Part shown: positions 53,042 through 62,668 of the stretch, piece after piece
Layout of the letters: the number at the start of each line of letters is the position of its first letter
How positions within the stretch are numbered: the stretch's first letter is position 1
Source of the DNA: Pseudoduganella armeniaca
GTDB lineage: Bacteria; Pseudomonadota; Gammaproteobacteria; Burkholderiales; Burkholderiaceae_D
DNA: 64,000 nucleotides
Assembly (NCBI RefSeq): GCF_003028855.1
Contig: NZ_CP028324.1
Span: 1,240,001 to 1,304,000 of the forward strand
Reading direction: 5' to 3'
Notes under the pieces: model-generated
Databases searched by the model: none
Told to the model about the DNA's origin: nothing
What the model saw: only the letters and a program-made list of their open reading frames with translations
Made by a program: the position numbers and the translations under genes

Positions 53042-53647
53042 CTATAATGCGGCCAGGTCCTTTTCCAGCTTCTCGAAGTTCAGGCGGCCCAGATACGCCT
53101 TGCGTACCTTGCCATCCGCGCCGATCAGCACGGTAAACGGCAGGCCGCCCTGGCTGTTGCCCAGCAGACGCGACAGCTCCGTACCCGTGGCACCGCCGAC
53201 CAGCAGCGGGTAAGCGATCTTGAACTTCTTGTTGAACTCGGCAATATTGGTCGGGGTATCGATGCCGATGCCGACGACCTGCAGATCCTTGAACTTGCCG
53301 CCCGTTTGCAGCTGGGACAGTTCCGGCATTTCCTGCACGCACGGCGCGCACCACGGCGCCCAGAAATTGAGCAGCAGCGGCTTGCCTTGCCACTGGGACA
53401 AGGCCTGCTGCGTGCCCTTGTCGTCTGGCATCCACTGTTGGAACAGTGCCTCGACGGCCCCGGACCGGTCCTGGCTACCCGTGGGGGCGGCCGCTGGCGT
53501 GGTGGCCGCGGCGGCCGGGGTGGATGCCACGGCAGGCGTCATCGTGATGGGATCGGCCGCCGGTTTCATTTTCTGGCCCACCCAGGCGCCGGTGGCGGCG
53601 AACAGGACGGCGATGACGCCGTAGGCCAGCAAGTGCGATTTTTTCAT
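53042..53647 (-). CDS. TlpA/ResA-like thioredoxin, membrane-anchored
   Basis: 201 residues: N-terminal membrane anchor (about 7-24), Ala/Pro/Thr linker and a thioredoxin fold with WCAPC (Cys100/Cys103) and the cis-Pro in GGLPFTVLIG. A periplasmic disulfide reductase or oxidase of the TlpA/ResA group, often linked to cytochrome c maturation. It overlaps the 53644 gene by four bases, so the two are coupled. The partner is not visible here. Confidence 0.9.
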   Translation of the reverse strand: MKKSHLLAYGVIAVLFAATGAWVGQKMKPAADPITMTPAVASTPAAAATTPAAAPTGSQDRSGAVEALFQQWMPDDKGTQQALSQWQGKPLLLNFWAPWCAPCVQEMPELSQLQTGGKFKDLQVVGIGIDTPTNIAEFNKKFKIAYPLLVGGATGTELSRLLGNSQGGLPFTVLIGADGKVRKAYLGRLNFEKLEKDLAAL

Positions 53648-54288
53648 GCTTCGGTTTCAGGGTCTGTTATTAATAGTGTGCGCAGCTCGGCGATGTCGAC
53701 CCGGGCCGGGCGGTCGCCGCTGCGCTGCTTTTTCGCGCCGCGCAGGTCGTGCTGCTCGTACAGCTCCACGTGCACGCCTTCGCCGCGGTAGATAAAACTG
53801 ACCGTCTCGACAGGATCGTGGCGCGGCCCCTTGAAATGGTCCGTTTCGCTGATCTCTATATTGACGTCCTTGTTCAGCAGCCAGATCTGCACTTCCTTGG
53901 CGCTGTCGGCAAAGAGCTGCAGGCGGATGTCGTCGTGTTCCCCGGCCGTGCCATTGAGCACGGCGCCGGTCAGGAACGGATGGTAGTCCGCCAGCTGCTC
54001 CATCACTTCCAGCGCGATCGTGCGCAGGTGGTGCAGGCGCGCCGGCTGCGTGGCCGCATTGAACAGCGCATGGTATTGGCGCACCGCTTCCTCGAGCTGG
54101 GCATCGTCCGGCAGCAGGTCGCGCTTGGCGTTGGCCTGCGCCTCGCCCAGCAACTGGCGCGCCGCCTTGCGCTTGGCCGTGCCGTAGTCGGCACCGTCCT
54201 GCGCGACCATGCGCGCGGCCAGCGTGGCGATCTCGGTACGCAGTTGCGCGATGTCGTCTTGAGGATTGTGCATCATAGCCGTGATCAT
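53644..54288 (-). CDS. Conserved hypothetical protein, possible nucleotidyltransferase-like fold
   Basis: 214 residues (first ATG at 54288; a Met five codons later is possible). Helical N-terminal half (MVAQDGADYGTAKRKAARQLLG, LEEAVRQYHALFN) and a C-terminal part with LTGAVLNGTAGEHDDIRLQLF followed by KEVQIWLLNKDVNIEI. The NGTAGEHDDIRLQL stretch recalls a nucleotidyltransferase G-x-x-x-D-I-x-L motif but lacks the Gly-Ser pair, so activity is doubtful. It lies divergent to mpl, a linkage I associate with betaproteobacteria. Function unknown. Confidence 0.7.
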   Translation of the reverse strand: MITAMMHNPQDDIAQLRTEIATLAARMVAQDGADYGTAKRKAARQLLGEAQANAKRDLLPDDAQLEEAVRQYHALFNAATQPARLHHLRTIALEVMEQLADYHPFLTGAVLNGTAGEHDDIRLQLFADSAKEVQIWLLNKDVNIEISETDHFKGPRHDPVETVSFIYRGEGVHVELYEQHDLRGAKKQRSGDRPARVDIAELRTLLITDPETEA

Positions 54289-54354
54289 ACGCTGAACCGG
54301 GGAAAAGCCGCGCGTCGGGTAAAATCCCGATCCTGACTATCGAGCGCTACCATC

Positions 54355-55725
54355 ATGCATATCCATATTCTCGGCATTTGCGGCACCTTCATGGGCGGCC
54401 TGGCCGTGCTGGCCAAGGAAGCCGGCCACAAGGTGACGGGCTGCGACGCCAATGTCTATCCGCCGATGAGCACCCAGCTGGAAGCCCAGGGCATCGAACT
54501 GATCCAGGGCTTCGGCAAGGACCAGGTCAACCTGAATCCGGACCTGTACGTGATCGGCAACGTGGTCTCGCGCGGCAATGAGCTGGTCGAGGAAATCCTG
54601 AACCGCAGCCTGCCGTATGTCTCGGGCCCACAGTGGATCGGCGAACATATCCTGCGGCATAAATGGGTGCTGGCGGTGGCGGGCACGCATGGCAAGACCA
54701 CCACGTCGGCCATGCTGGCCTGGATCCTGGAGCATGCGGGCTATGCGCCGGGCTTCCTGATCGGCGGCGTGCCGATGAACTTTGGCGTGTCGGCGCGGCT
54801 GACCGGTGCCGGCGCCGATTCCGAGTTCTTCGTCATCGAGGCGGACGAATACGACACGGCGTTCTTCGACAAGCGCAGCAAGTTCGTGCACTACCACGCC
54901 AAGACCGCGATCCTGAACAACCTGGAATACGATCACGCCGACATCTTCCCCGACCTGGCGGCCATCGAAACGCAGTTCCACCACCTGGTGCGCACGGTGC
55001 CCGGCATCGGCCGCGTGATCGTCAATGGCGACGAGGCGTCGCTGCAGCGCGTGATCCGGCGCGGCTGCTGGAGCGAGAAGGAAACGTTCGGCGGGGCGGA
55101 GGGCAGCAACTGGACGATGAAGGAGCATCCGGACGGCAGCTTCGACGTGCTGTTCAACGGCCAGTTCGAGGCCACCGTCGACTGGAAGCTGACCGGTAAA
55201 CATAACCGCAACAACGCGCTCGCCGCGATCGCGGCCGCCCGCAACGTCGGCGTGCCGATCGCCCAGGCGGCCAAGGCGCTGGAAAAATTCGAGAGCGTCA
55301 AGCGCCGCATGGAAGTGCGCGGCGTGGCCAAGGGTGTCACGGTGTACGACGATTTCGCGCACCACCCGACCGCGATTGCGACGACCGTCGGCGGCCTGCG
55401 CCAGAAGCTGGGCAAGGACACCCGCATCCTGGCGGTGCTGGAGCCGCGCTCGAACACGATGAAGCTGGGCGCGATGAAGGACGCGCTGCCGGGCAGCCTG
55501 GTCGATGCCGACCTGGTGTTCGGTTTCGGCAGCGAAAAGGCGCTGGGCTGGAGCCTGGCCACGGCGCTGGCGCCGATGGGCCCGACCGCTTCCGCCTACG
55601 AAGACCTGGACCTGATGGTGAAAGCCATCGTCGGCCAGGCGCGGCCGGGCGACCACGTGGTCGTGATGAGCAACGGCGGCTTCGGCGGCGTGCACCAGAA
55701 ACTGCTGGACGCGCTGGCGGCATGA
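54355..55725 (+). CDS. mpl: Murein peptide ligase Mpl
   Basis: 456 residues of the Mur ligase family. Rossmann-type start (HILGICGTFMGGLAVLAKEAGH), ATP loop GTHGKTTT (110-117), central LNNLEYDHADIF and HNRNNALAAIAAA, and late VYDDFAHHPTAI. The short ICGTFMGGLA start separates Mpl from MurC. It attaches recovered L-Ala-D-Glu-mDap tripeptide to UDP-MurNAc during wall recycling. Overlaps the next gene by four bases. Confidence 0.95.
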   Translation: MHIHILGICGTFMGGLAVLAKEAGHKVTGCDANVYPPMSTQLEAQGIELIQGFGKDQVNLNPDLYVIGNVVSRGNELVEEILNRSLPYVSGPQWIGEHILRHKWVLAVAGTHGKTTTSAMLAWILEHAGYAPGFLIGGVPMNFGVSARLTGAGADSEFFVIEADEYDTAFFDKRSKFVHYHAKTAILNNLEYDHADIFPDLAAIETQFHHLVRTVPGIGRVIVNGDEASLQRVIRRGCWSEKETFGGAEGSNWTMKEHPDGSFDVLFNGQFEATVDWKLTGKHNRNNALAAIAAARNVGVPIAQAAKALEKFESVKRRMEVRGVAKGVTVYDDFAHHPTAIATTVGGLRQKLGKDTRILAVLEPRSNTMKLGAMKDALPGSLVDADLVFGFGSEKALGWSLATALAPMGPTASAYEDLDLMVKAIVGQARPGDHVVVMSNGGFGGVHQKLLDALAA

Positions 55726-56300
55726 TTCTTTACCTGCACGGATTCCGCTCGTCGCCGCTGTCGATGAAGGGGCGGCTGCTGGCCGAACGGATGGCGGCGC
55801 TGGGTCGCTCGCACGAATACATCGCGCCGCAGCTGCCGGCCTCGCCCAAGCTGGCGCTGGAGCAGGCGTTCGCGCTGGTGGCGCACCTGCCGGCCGACGA
55901 GCTGTGCGTCGTCGGCTCGTCGCTGGGCGGCTACTACGCCACCTGGATGGCCGAACGGCTGGGCTGCCGTGCCGTGCTGCTGAACCCCGCCGTCACGCCG
56001 CTGCGCGACCTCGACCAGCACGTTGGCGTAACGACGATGTACCACAGCGACGAGCCGTTCGAGTTCAAGCGCGAATACATCGACGAGCTGCGCGCCTTTG
56101 CCGTGCCCGCGATCACGCGGCCCGAACGCTACTTCCTGCTGGCCGCCACCGGCGACGAGGTGCTCGACTACCGCACGATGGTCGCGCACTATGCCGGCGC
56201 GCGCCAGCACGTCATCGAGGGCAGCGACCATGGCATCAGCGAGTTTGCCGACTATGTGGACGAGGTGCTGGCGTTCGCCCGGGTGCACGGCGCCGCATGA
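55722..56300 (+). CDS. YqiA/YcfP-type alpha/beta hydrolase
   Basis: 192 residues. The short serine-hydrolase plan of YqiA: LYLHGFRSSP oxyanion loop at the start, nucleophile Ser67 in GSSLGGYYA, acid in LLAATGDEVLDY and catalytic His in EGSDHGISEF. Members hydrolyse small acyl or thioesters; the natural substrate is unknown. Coupled by ATGA overlaps to mpl before it and the ubiC-like gene after it. Confidence 0.88.
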   Translation: MILYLHGFRSSPLSMKGRLLAERMAALGRSHEYIAPQLPASPKLALEQAFALVAHLPADELCVVGSSLGGYYATWMAERLGCRAVLLNPAVTPLRDLDQHVGVTTMYHSDEPFEFKREYIDELRAFAVPAITRPERYFLLAATGDEVLDYRTMVAHYAGARQHVIEGSDHGISEFADYVDEVLAFARVHGAA

Positions 56301-56893
56301 GGGAACGCTCGCTGCGCCAGGCCAACTGGGTGGGCCACGTCCTGGCCGTCAACGCCCCGCATGAACTGCGCCACTGGCTGACGGGCGGCGGCTCGCTGAC
56401 GGCCAAGCTGAAACACCACAGCGAGACGTTCCGCGTGCAGGTGCTGCACCAGCACGTGGCGACCTGCCTGGCCGACGAGGCGCGCGCCATCGGCCTGCAC
56501 CGGCCCGGCCGGGTGTGGGAGCGGGAGGTGCTGCTGCGGTGTGATAATGCGCCCGTGGTGTTTGCCCACACGGTGGTGCCGATGAGTGCCGACGCCACCG
56601 ACTGGCCGCTGTTTTCCGCGCTGGGCGAGCGCTCGCTGGGCACGACCCTGTTCGGCGACCCGCGCGTGACGCGCGGCACACTGGAATATGCGCGCCTGCG
56701 CGCCAGCCATCCGCTGGCCCTGCGCGCGCGCGCGGCACTGGCGGCCGAGGGCCAGGCCGCGCTGGATGAACAACTGCTGTATGCACGGCGCTGCCTGTAC
56801 CGGCGCCGCCAGGGCACGCTGCTGGTGACGGAGGTGTTCCTGCCTCGCGTCACCCGGCTGGTCCCACGAACATCGAATACGAGAGAAACATGA
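56297..56893 (+). CDS. ubiC: Chorismate lyase (UbiC-like)
   Basis: 198 residues from the ATG at 56297. Visible marks of the UbiC/UTRA-like fold: LTGGGSLTAKLKHHSETFRVQVLHQ, VWEREVLLRCDNAPVVFAHTVVP (substrate Arg and the buried strand) and LGTTLFGDPRVTRGTLEYARL. UbiC converts chorismate to 4-hydroxybenzoate for ubiquinone. The proper start lies inside the end of the hydrolase gene, and the stop overlaps the next ATG (ATGA), so four genes here are coupled. Confidence 0.9.
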   Translation: MRERSLRQANWVGHVLAVNAPHELRHWLTGGGSLTAKLKHHSETFRVQVLHQHVATCLADEARAIGLHRPGRVWEREVLLRCDNAPVVFAHTVVPMSADATDWPLFSALGERSLGTTLFGDPRVTRGTLEYARLRASHPLALRARAALAAEGQAALDEQLLYARRCLYRRRQGTLLVTEVFLPRVTRLVPRTSNTRET

Positions 56894-58944
56894 ACGTCTT
56901 TTTTGAAGAATCCGGCGATTTCAAGGTCGGAACCGTGCTGTCCCAGGCTGGCGAGGCCTATCAAGTCGAAATGGCCAGCGGCAAACGCAGCAAGGTCAAG
57001 GCGCGCGACGTGCTGCTGCAGTATGAAAAGCCGGCGCCGGATGTGCTGCTGGACCAGGCCAAGGCGGTGGCGGCGGATGTCGATCTCGATTTTCTGTGGG
57101 AAGTGGCGGGCGAGGAGGAATTCGGTTTCGCGGAGCTGGGCGCGGAATACTTCGGCCATGCGCCGCTGCCGCACGAGGCGGCCGGCCTGATCCTGGCGCT
57201 GCATTCGGCGCCGATCTACTTCCACAAGAAGGGGCGCGGTCGCTACAAGGCGGCGCCCGAACAAACGCTGAAGGCGGCGCTGGCCGGCATCGAGAAGAAG
57301 AAGCAGCAGGCCGTCGTGCAGCAGCAGTACGTGGACGAGCTGAAGGAAAACCGCCTGCCGGCGTCGATGCAGAACATCGTCCAGCAGCTGCTGTTCAAGC
57401 CGGACAAGAACACCATCGAGTACAAGGCGCTGGACGCGGCCTGCAACGAGCTGCACACGACGCCCGCGCGGCTGATGCTGGCCGTAGGCGGCATCGGCTC
57501 GGCCAAGGACCTGCACATGGCCAAGTTCCTGTTCGAGAACTTCCCGAAGGGACACGGCTTCCCGGAAGTGACCGTGCCGGCGGCGCCGGCCAACCTGCCG
57601 GTCGCCGCCGTCGAGGCGTTCTCCATCGACGACGTGACGACCACCGAGATCGACGACGCCTTTTCCGTCGTCCACCAGCCGGACGGCAAGGTACGCATCG
57701 GCATCCACATCGCGGCACCGGGCCTGGGCATCAAGCCCGACGATGCAATCGACAAAATCGCCCGCGCGCGCATGTCCACCGTGTATATGCCGGGCGACAA
57801 GATCACGATGCTGCCGGACAGTGTCGTCAACGCCTTCACCTTGGCCGAGGGCAAGACCTGCCCGGCGCTGTCGCTGTATGCCACCTTGGACCCGAGCGAC
57901 TGGACCGTCATCGCGACCGAGACGCGCGCCGAGCTGGTGCCGATCGCCAACAACCTGCGCCACAACGAGCTCGATGATGTCGTCAACGAGGAAACGCTGG
58001 CCAGCGGGGCAGGCGAGTATCCGCGCAAGGCCGAACTGACCCTGCTGTGGGGCTGGGCCCGCCACCTGGAAGCGGGCCGCATGGTCAAGCGCGAGGCGTT
58101 TGGCCTGAAGCCGGAGCAGAACAACCGCGTCGACTTCAATTTCTACGTGGAAGACGACGTCGTCACGATCACGCGCCGCAAGCGTGGCGCGCCGCTGGAC
58201 AAGATCGTCGCCGAGCTGATGATCTTCGCCAACAGCACCTGGGGCAAGCTGATGCACGACCACGGTGTGCCGGGCATCTACCGCAGCCAGGGCCAGGGCG
58301 TGGGCGGCTGGAACGCGAAGATGCAGGTGCGCATGGTGACGCACGCGGCGCCGCACCAGGGCCTGGGCGTGGACCAGTACGCGTGGAGCACGTCGCCGCT
58401 GCGCCGCTACACGGACCTGGTCAACCAGTGGCAGATCCTGGCTGTCGCCGAGAAGGGCGTGATGGCGCCGCTGGTGGCGCCGTTCAAGCAGAAGGACGCG
58501 AATCTATTCGCGATCGTCTCCGCCTTCGACGCGGCCTACGCGGCCTACGCCGACTTCCAGGCCAATATGGAGCGCTACTGGTGCCTGCGCTGGCTGGGCC
58601 AGGAAGACGTCCGCCAGGTCGATGCCGTCGTGCTGAAGGACGAAGTGCTGCGCCTGACGGACATCCCACTGGTGATCCGCCTGCCCGGCATGCCGCAGCT
58701 GGCGCGCGGCGCCGCCGTCAAGCTGGACGTGCTGCGCTGGGACGAGGTGGACCTGTCGATCGAGACACGCCTGCTGGAAGTCGCGGCCGACCAGGCGCCT
58801 GCGGCCGACGTCGACTTCGACGAAGAGGAGCTGGCGGGCGAAACGGTGCCGGAACTGGTGCCGGACCCGGACCAACCGGCCGACGAGAAAGCCGAAGCGG
58901 CGGAGCTGACGGACGCCGCCGCAGAGCCGCCACCAGCCAGCTGA
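56890..58944 (+). CDS. RNase II/RNB-family exoribonuclease
   Basis: 684 residues. The RNB catalytic domain starts near 240 with FSIDDVTTTEIDDAFSVV, giving the cluster of metal-binding Asp, then GIHIAAPGLGI, ADxx-like KIARARMSTVYMPGDKITMLP and the late YAWSTSPLRRYTDLVNQ. N-terminal S1/CSD-like features are reduced; a Glu/Pro/Ala-rich tail of about 60 residues ends the protein. It degrades single-stranded RNA 3' to 5'. This shorter RNB form next to mpl/ubiC and aroE is common in Burkholderiales. An inverted repeat follows directly. Confidence 0.9.
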   Translation: MNVFFEESGDFKVGTVLSQAGEAYQVEMASGKRSKVKARDVLLQYEKPAPDVLLDQAKAVAADVDLDFLWEVAGEEEFGFAELGAEYFGHAPLPHEAAGLILALHSAPIYFHKKGRGRYKAAPEQTLKAALAGIEKKKQQAVVQQQYVDELKENRLPASMQNIVQQLLFKPDKNTIEYKALDAACNELHTTPARLMLAVGGIGSAKDLHMAKFLFENFPKGHGFPEVTVPAAPANLPVAAVEAFSIDDVTTTEIDDAFSVVHQPDGKVRIGIHIAAPGLGIKPDDAIDKIARARMSTVYMPGDKITMLPDSVVNAFTLAEGKTCPALSLYATLDPSDWTVIATETRAELVPIANNLRHNELDDVVNEETLASGAGEYPRKAELTLLWGWARHLEAGRMVKREAFGLKPEQNNRVDFNFYVEDDVVTITRRKRGAPLDKIVAELMIFANSTWGKLMHDHGVPGIYRSQGQGVGGWNAKMQVRMVTHAAPHQGLGVDQYAWSTSPLRRYTDLVNQWQILAVAEKGVMAPLVAPFKQKDANLFAIVSAFDAAYAAYADFQANMERYWCLRWLGQEDVRQVDAVVLKDEVLRLTDIPLVIRLPGMPQLARGAAVKLDVLRWDEVDLSIETRLLEVAADQAPAADVDFDEEELAGETVPELVPDPDQPADEKAEAAELTDAAAEPPPAS

Positions 58945-59006
58945 TTCCGGGACTGTCCCGGATGAATCCGATGAAAACGGCGGAAAATTCCGGGACAGTC
59001 CCGGAA
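58945..59006. repeat. Paired TTCCGGGAC(A/T)GTCCCGG palindromes
   Basis: TTCCGGGACTGTCCCGG (58945-58961) and TTCCGGGACAGTCCCGGAA (58988-59006) are each near-perfect palindromes and are also inverted copies of each other, 26 bases apart. The first begins on the base after the RNase stop codon. Related in style (GGGAC-N-GTCCC) to 1128-1156. Confidence 0.8.
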
Positions 59007-59028
59007 TTCGCCGAATTCGGCGGGTAGA

Positions 59029-59943
59029 ATGGCGCATTCCGCTTCGCTTCTTTGGTTGCCCGTGAAGTCTCTTCAAGAAAACCGGTTCCTGATGATCGCG
59101 CTGGCCGTCTCCGTGGCGGCGCATGCGGCGCTGCTGGGGGTGCGTTTTGTCGCGCCCACCGAGTTCAAGCTGGCGCCGACCGATCCCACGCTGGAAGTCA
59201 TCCTCGTCAACGCCAAGCACGCCAACAAGCCGCTCAAGGCGGACGCGCTGGCGCAGGCCAACCTGGAAGGCGGCGGCAATACGGACAAGGGCCGCTCCAA
59301 GTCGCCCCTGCCGGACATGCGCAAGATGGACGACGGCGACAGCATCAAGGCCGCCCGCAAGCGCATCGAGGAGCTGCAGGCCAAGCAGGATGCGCTGATG
59401 ACGCAGGTGAAGAAGACGCCGTACCGCGCCGCCCCCGTCAGCGAGGAAAAGCGGCCGGACCCGGTGCCGAGCGGCGCCGACCTGGTCGAGAGCAGCAAGG
59501 CCATCGCGCGCATGGCGGCCGAGATCACCCAGCGTATCGAAGACGAGAACAAGCGCCCGCGCCGCACCTACATCACGCCCAGCACGCAGCAGGTGGGCTA
59601 CGCGATGTACTACAAGCAGTTCCAGCGCCGCGTCGAGGACATCGGCACTTTGAACTTCCCGCAGAAGAACGGCCGCAAGCTGTACGGCGAGCTGGTGCTG
59701 CAGATTCCGATCTTCCAGGACGGCACACTGTATACAAAGGAGGGCGGCATCAAGGTGCAGACCAGCTCCGGCAACCCGGCGCTGGACGAGGCGGCCATGC
59801 ACATCGTGCGGCGCGCCGCGCCGTTCGGCAAGTTCCCGCCGAATATGCTGTCTTCCGACAAGGACGACCTGTGGGTCATCATCACCCGCTTCAAATTCAC
59901 CCGCGAACAAAAACTCGAAGCTGACCTGAACAGCGCGAACTGA
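59029..59943 (+). CDS. TonB-like energy transducer with TonB C-terminal domain
   Basis: 304 residues. Inner-membrane anchor at about 20-42 (LMIALAVSVAAHAALLGVRF), a charged coiled linker with AARKRIEELQAKQDALMTQ and a C-terminal TonB-type domain (YGELVLQIPIFQDGTLY, GNPALDEAAMHIVRRAAPFG). No ExbB/ExbD gene is near, so it may share a set encoded elsewhere. The ATG at 59029 overlaps a TAGAAT that could be a -10; if so, the GTG at 59062 would be the true start. Lies 17 bases before aroE. Confidence 0.82.
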   Translation: MAHSASLLWLPVKSLQENRFLMIALAVSVAAHAALLGVRFVAPTEFKLAPTDPTLEVILVNAKHANKPLKADALAQANLEGGGNTDKGRSKSPLPDMRKMDDGDSIKAARKRIEELQAKQDALMTQVKKTPYRAAPVSEEKRPDPVPSGADLVESSKAIARMAAEITQRIEDENKRPRRTYITPSTQQVGYAMYYKQFQRRVEDIGTLNFPQKNGRKLYGELVLQIPIFQDGTLYTKEGGIKVQTSSGNPALDEAAMHIVRRAAPFGKFPPNMLSSDKDDLWVIITRFKFTREQKLEADLNSAN

Positions 59944-59960
59944 GCATCGACAGGACATTC

Positions 59961-60779
59961 ATGGACCGCTACTGCGTTTTCGGCAACCCCATCGCCCACA
60001 GCAAATCGCCCGACATCCACGCCGCCTTTGCCGCGCAAACGGGCCAGCAGCTCACCTACGACAAGCGCCTGGCGCCGCTGGATGGCTTTGCCGCCGCCGT
60101 CCACGCCTTTATCGCCGAAGGTGGCAAGGGCGCCAACGTGACGGTGCCGTTCAAGCTCGATGCCCACAAGCTGGCCAACGCGCTGACGATCCGCGCCCAG
60201 GCCGCGGGCGCCGTCAACACGCTGCTGTTCGACGCGCACGGCATCACCGGCGACAACACCGACGGCGCCGGCCTGGTGGCCGACATCACCGGCAACGCGG
60301 GCGTGGCGATCGCCGGCCGGCGCCTGCTGCTGCTGGGCGCTGGCGGCGCGGCGCGCGGCGCCGTGCTGCCGATCCTGGAGCAGCGTCCCGCCGCCCTGGT
60401 CATCGCCAACCGCACGGTGGCCACGGCCACGGCGCTGGTGGAGCAGTTCGCGGCGCTGGGTGGCGAGGGCGTGCTGTCGGCCGGCGGCTTCGGCGACATC
60501 ACCGGCAGCTTCGATATCGTCGTTAACGCAACATCGGCCAGCCTGCAGGCGGACCTGCCGCCCATTCCGGCGTCGGTATTCCACCCGGGTACCCTGGCAT
60601 TGGATATGATGTACGGCAAGGAGCCGACGGTGTTCCTGCGCTTCGCCGCGCAGCATGGCGCGGTGCCGCGCGACGGCCTGGGCATGCTGGTGGAGCAGGC
60701 GGCCGAAGCGTTCGCCCTGTGGCGCGGCGTGCGGCCGGACACCGCGGCGGTATTGGCATCGATCCGTCAAACGTTATGA
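59961..60779 (+). CDS. aroE: Shikimate dehydrogenase
   Basis: 272 residues. Substrate site SKSP (14-17) near the start, catalytic Lys in NVTVPFKLDAH, Asp in TGDNTDGAGL, and NADP loop LLGAGGAARGAV with NRTVATA after it. Reduces 3-dehydroshikimate with NADPH. It joins aroQ in this window, giving two shikimate steps. Its stop overlaps mtgA by four bases. Confidence 0.96.
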   Translation: MDRYCVFGNPIAHSKSPDIHAAFAAQTGQQLTYDKRLAPLDGFAAAVHAFIAEGGKGANVTVPFKLDAHKLANALTIRAQAAGAVNTLLFDAHGITGDNTDGAGLVADITGNAGVAIAGRRLLLLGAGGAARGAVLPILEQRPAALVIANRTVATATALVEQFAALGGEGVLSAGGFGDITGSFDIVVNATSASLQADLPPIPASVFHPGTLALDMMYGKEPTVFLRFAAQHGAVPRDGLGMLVEQAAEAFALWRGVRPDTAAVLASIRQTL

Positions 60780-61486
60780 CAACAAAGAAATCGCCCGGGC
60801 GCTGGGCCTGGGTCAAGTGGGTCTTCATCGTCCCCATCGTGCTGTTCCTGGCCGTGCAGGCCTATTTTTTCGTCCAGATCTGGTGGTGGGTCGACCATGA
60901 CCCGACCATGACGGCCTTCATGCGCCAGCAGCAGGCCGCCATGCGCGAGAAGGACCCGAATGCCACGGTGCGCCAGCAGTGGGTGCCGTACCAGCGCATC
61001 TCGCAGAACCTGAAGCGCGCCATCATCGCTTCCGAGGATGCCAATTTCTCCGAGCATGACGGCGTCGACTGGGACGCGCTGGAAAAAGCCTTCGAACGCA
61101 ACGACAAGCGCGGCAAGGTCACGCACGGCGGCTCCACCATCACGCAACAGCTGGCCAAGAACCTGTTCCTTTCCGGCTCGCGCAGCTACCTGCGCAAGGG
61201 CCAGGAGCTGATCATCACCTACATGCTGGAAGCGCTGATGGACAAGCAGCGCATCTTCGAGATCTACCTGAACGTGGTGGAGTTCGGCCGCGGCATCTAC
61301 GGCGCCGAGGCGGCGGCGCGTTATTACTACCGCATCCCGGCAGCGAAACTGGGCGCCGCCCAGGCGGCCAAGCTGGCCGTGATGCTGCCCAACCCGCGCT
61401 ACTACGATGCCCATCGCAACACCAAGTACCTGAACCGCCGCACGGCGATCATCCTGAAGCGCATGGGGTCGGCCGAATTGCCGTGA
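60776..61486 (+). CDS. mtgA: Monofunctional biosynthetic peptidoglycan transglycosylase
   Basis: 236 residues from the ATG overlapping the aroE stop. One N-terminal membrane helix (about 14-36) then a GT51 domain: catalytic Glu87 in IIASEDANF, HGGSTITQQLAKNLFLS (117-133), RKGQELIITYMLE and EIYLNVVEFGRGIYG. It polymerises lipid II into glycan strands without a transpeptidase domain. The aroE-mtgA pair is usual in betaproteobacteria. Confidence 0.96.
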   Translation: MTTKKSPGRWAWVKWVFIVPIVLFLAVQAYFFVQIWWWVDHDPTMTAFMRQQQAAMREKDPNATVRQQWVPYQRISQNLKRAIIASEDANFSEHDGVDWDALEKAFERNDKRGKVTHGGSTITQQLAKNLFLSGSRSYLRKGQELIITYMLEALMDKQRIFEIYLNVVEFGRGIYGAEAAARYYYRIPAAKLGAAQAAKLAVMLPNPRYYDAHRNTKYLNRRTAIILKRMGSAELP

Positions 61487-61631
61487 CGCGCCGCGCCGCT
61501 GCGGTTTTTCTGAGCATTAGGAACAAAAAGTAGCCGGGCGGTATGGTCTGCCGCCGGCCTTTGCGGGTACACTTGCGCTGTTTCGATTTTCGCGCCCCGC
61601 GCGCCTGATCCACCCGGCTGAGAGTGTGCCT

Positions 61632-62597
61632 ATGATCAATGTGTTCGTTTTACAAAATGGCCGGCTCAACCAGGTGCCCATCGAGACGCGCGAAGACCTT
61701 GAATCCGTGGCACCGGTATGGGTCGACCTGACCGACCCGAACGACGACGAACGGGCCTGGGTCAAGGCGATCTACGGCGTGATCCTGCCGGGCGAGGACG
61801 AAGTCAAGGACATCGAAGCGTCGGCCCGCTACTACGAAGCGGAAAACGGCGACCTGCACCTGCGCACCGACTTCCTGCTGGAAGAAGACGACGGCCCGTC
61901 GCGCGTCGTCACCGTCGCCTTCATCCTGGCCAAGAAAATGCTGTTCTCGGTCCATACGGACGACCTGCCCGTGTTCCGCCTGGTGCGCATGCGCGCGCGC
62001 TCGCGCCCTGGCTCGATCGCCGACTACATGGACGTGCTGCTGGACCTGTACGCGACCGACGCGGAATACTCGGCCGACGCGCTGGAAGGCATCTACCAGA
62101 AGCTGGAAGAGGTATCGGGCCGCGTGCTGCAGGAGGAGTTCACCGACAAGGACGCGGCCGACGCGCTGTCCGCCATCGCCCACGAGGAAGACCTGAACGG
62201 CCGCATCCGCCGCAACATGATGGATACGCGCCGCGCCGTCAGCTTCCTGATGCGGGGCCGCCTGCTGAACTCCGAGCAGTTCGAGGAAGCGCGCCAGATC
62301 CTGCGCGACATCGAATCGCTGGACGGCCACACCTCGTTCCTGTTCGACAAGATCAACTTCCTGATGGACGCCACCGTCGGCTTCATCAACATCAACCAGA
62401 ACAAGATCATCAAGATCTTCTCGGTCGCCAGCGTGGCGTTCCTGCCGCCGACCCTGATCGCCAGCGTGTACGGCATGAACTTCAAGATCCTGCCGGAGCT
62501 GAACTGGACCTACGGCTATCCGTGGGCCTGGGGGCTGATGATTACCAGCGCGATTGCGCCGTTCCTGTATTTCCGGCATCGCGGCTGGTTGAAATAA
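61632..62597 (+). CDS. corA: CorA magnesium/cobalt channel
   Basis: 321 residues from the ATG at 61632 (a GTG two codons earlier is possible). Large cytosolic funnel with long helices (FLLEEDDGPSRVVTVAFILAKK, FEEARQILRDIESLDGHTSFL) and two C-terminal membrane helices, the first ending in the selectivity motif YGMNF near residue 280. Takes up Mg2+, also Co2+ or Ni2+, as a pentamer. Separated by 145 bases from mtgA, so likely its own unit. No Mg-sensing leader was recognised. Confidence 0.95.
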   Translation: MINVFVLQNGRLNQVPIETREDLESVAPVWVDLTDPNDDERAWVKAIYGVILPGEDEVKDIEASARYYEAENGDLHLRTDFLLEEDDGPSRVVTVAFILAKKMLFSVHTDDLPVFRLVRMRARSRPGSIADYMDVLLDLYATDAEYSADALEGIYQKLEEVSGRVLQEEFTDKDAADALSAIAHEEDLNGRIRRNMMDTRRAVSFLMRGRLLNSEQFEEARQILRDIESLDGHTSFLFDKINFLMDATVGFININQNKIIKIFSVASVAFLPPTLIASVYGMNFKILPELNWTYGYPWAWGLMITSAIAPFLYFRHRGWLK

Positions 62598-62668
62598 ACC
62601 CGCAGGGACAGGCGCAAAGTTGAGGTGCGCAGGTCGGCGGCCCATGTTTCAGCCCAAGACCAAGAACC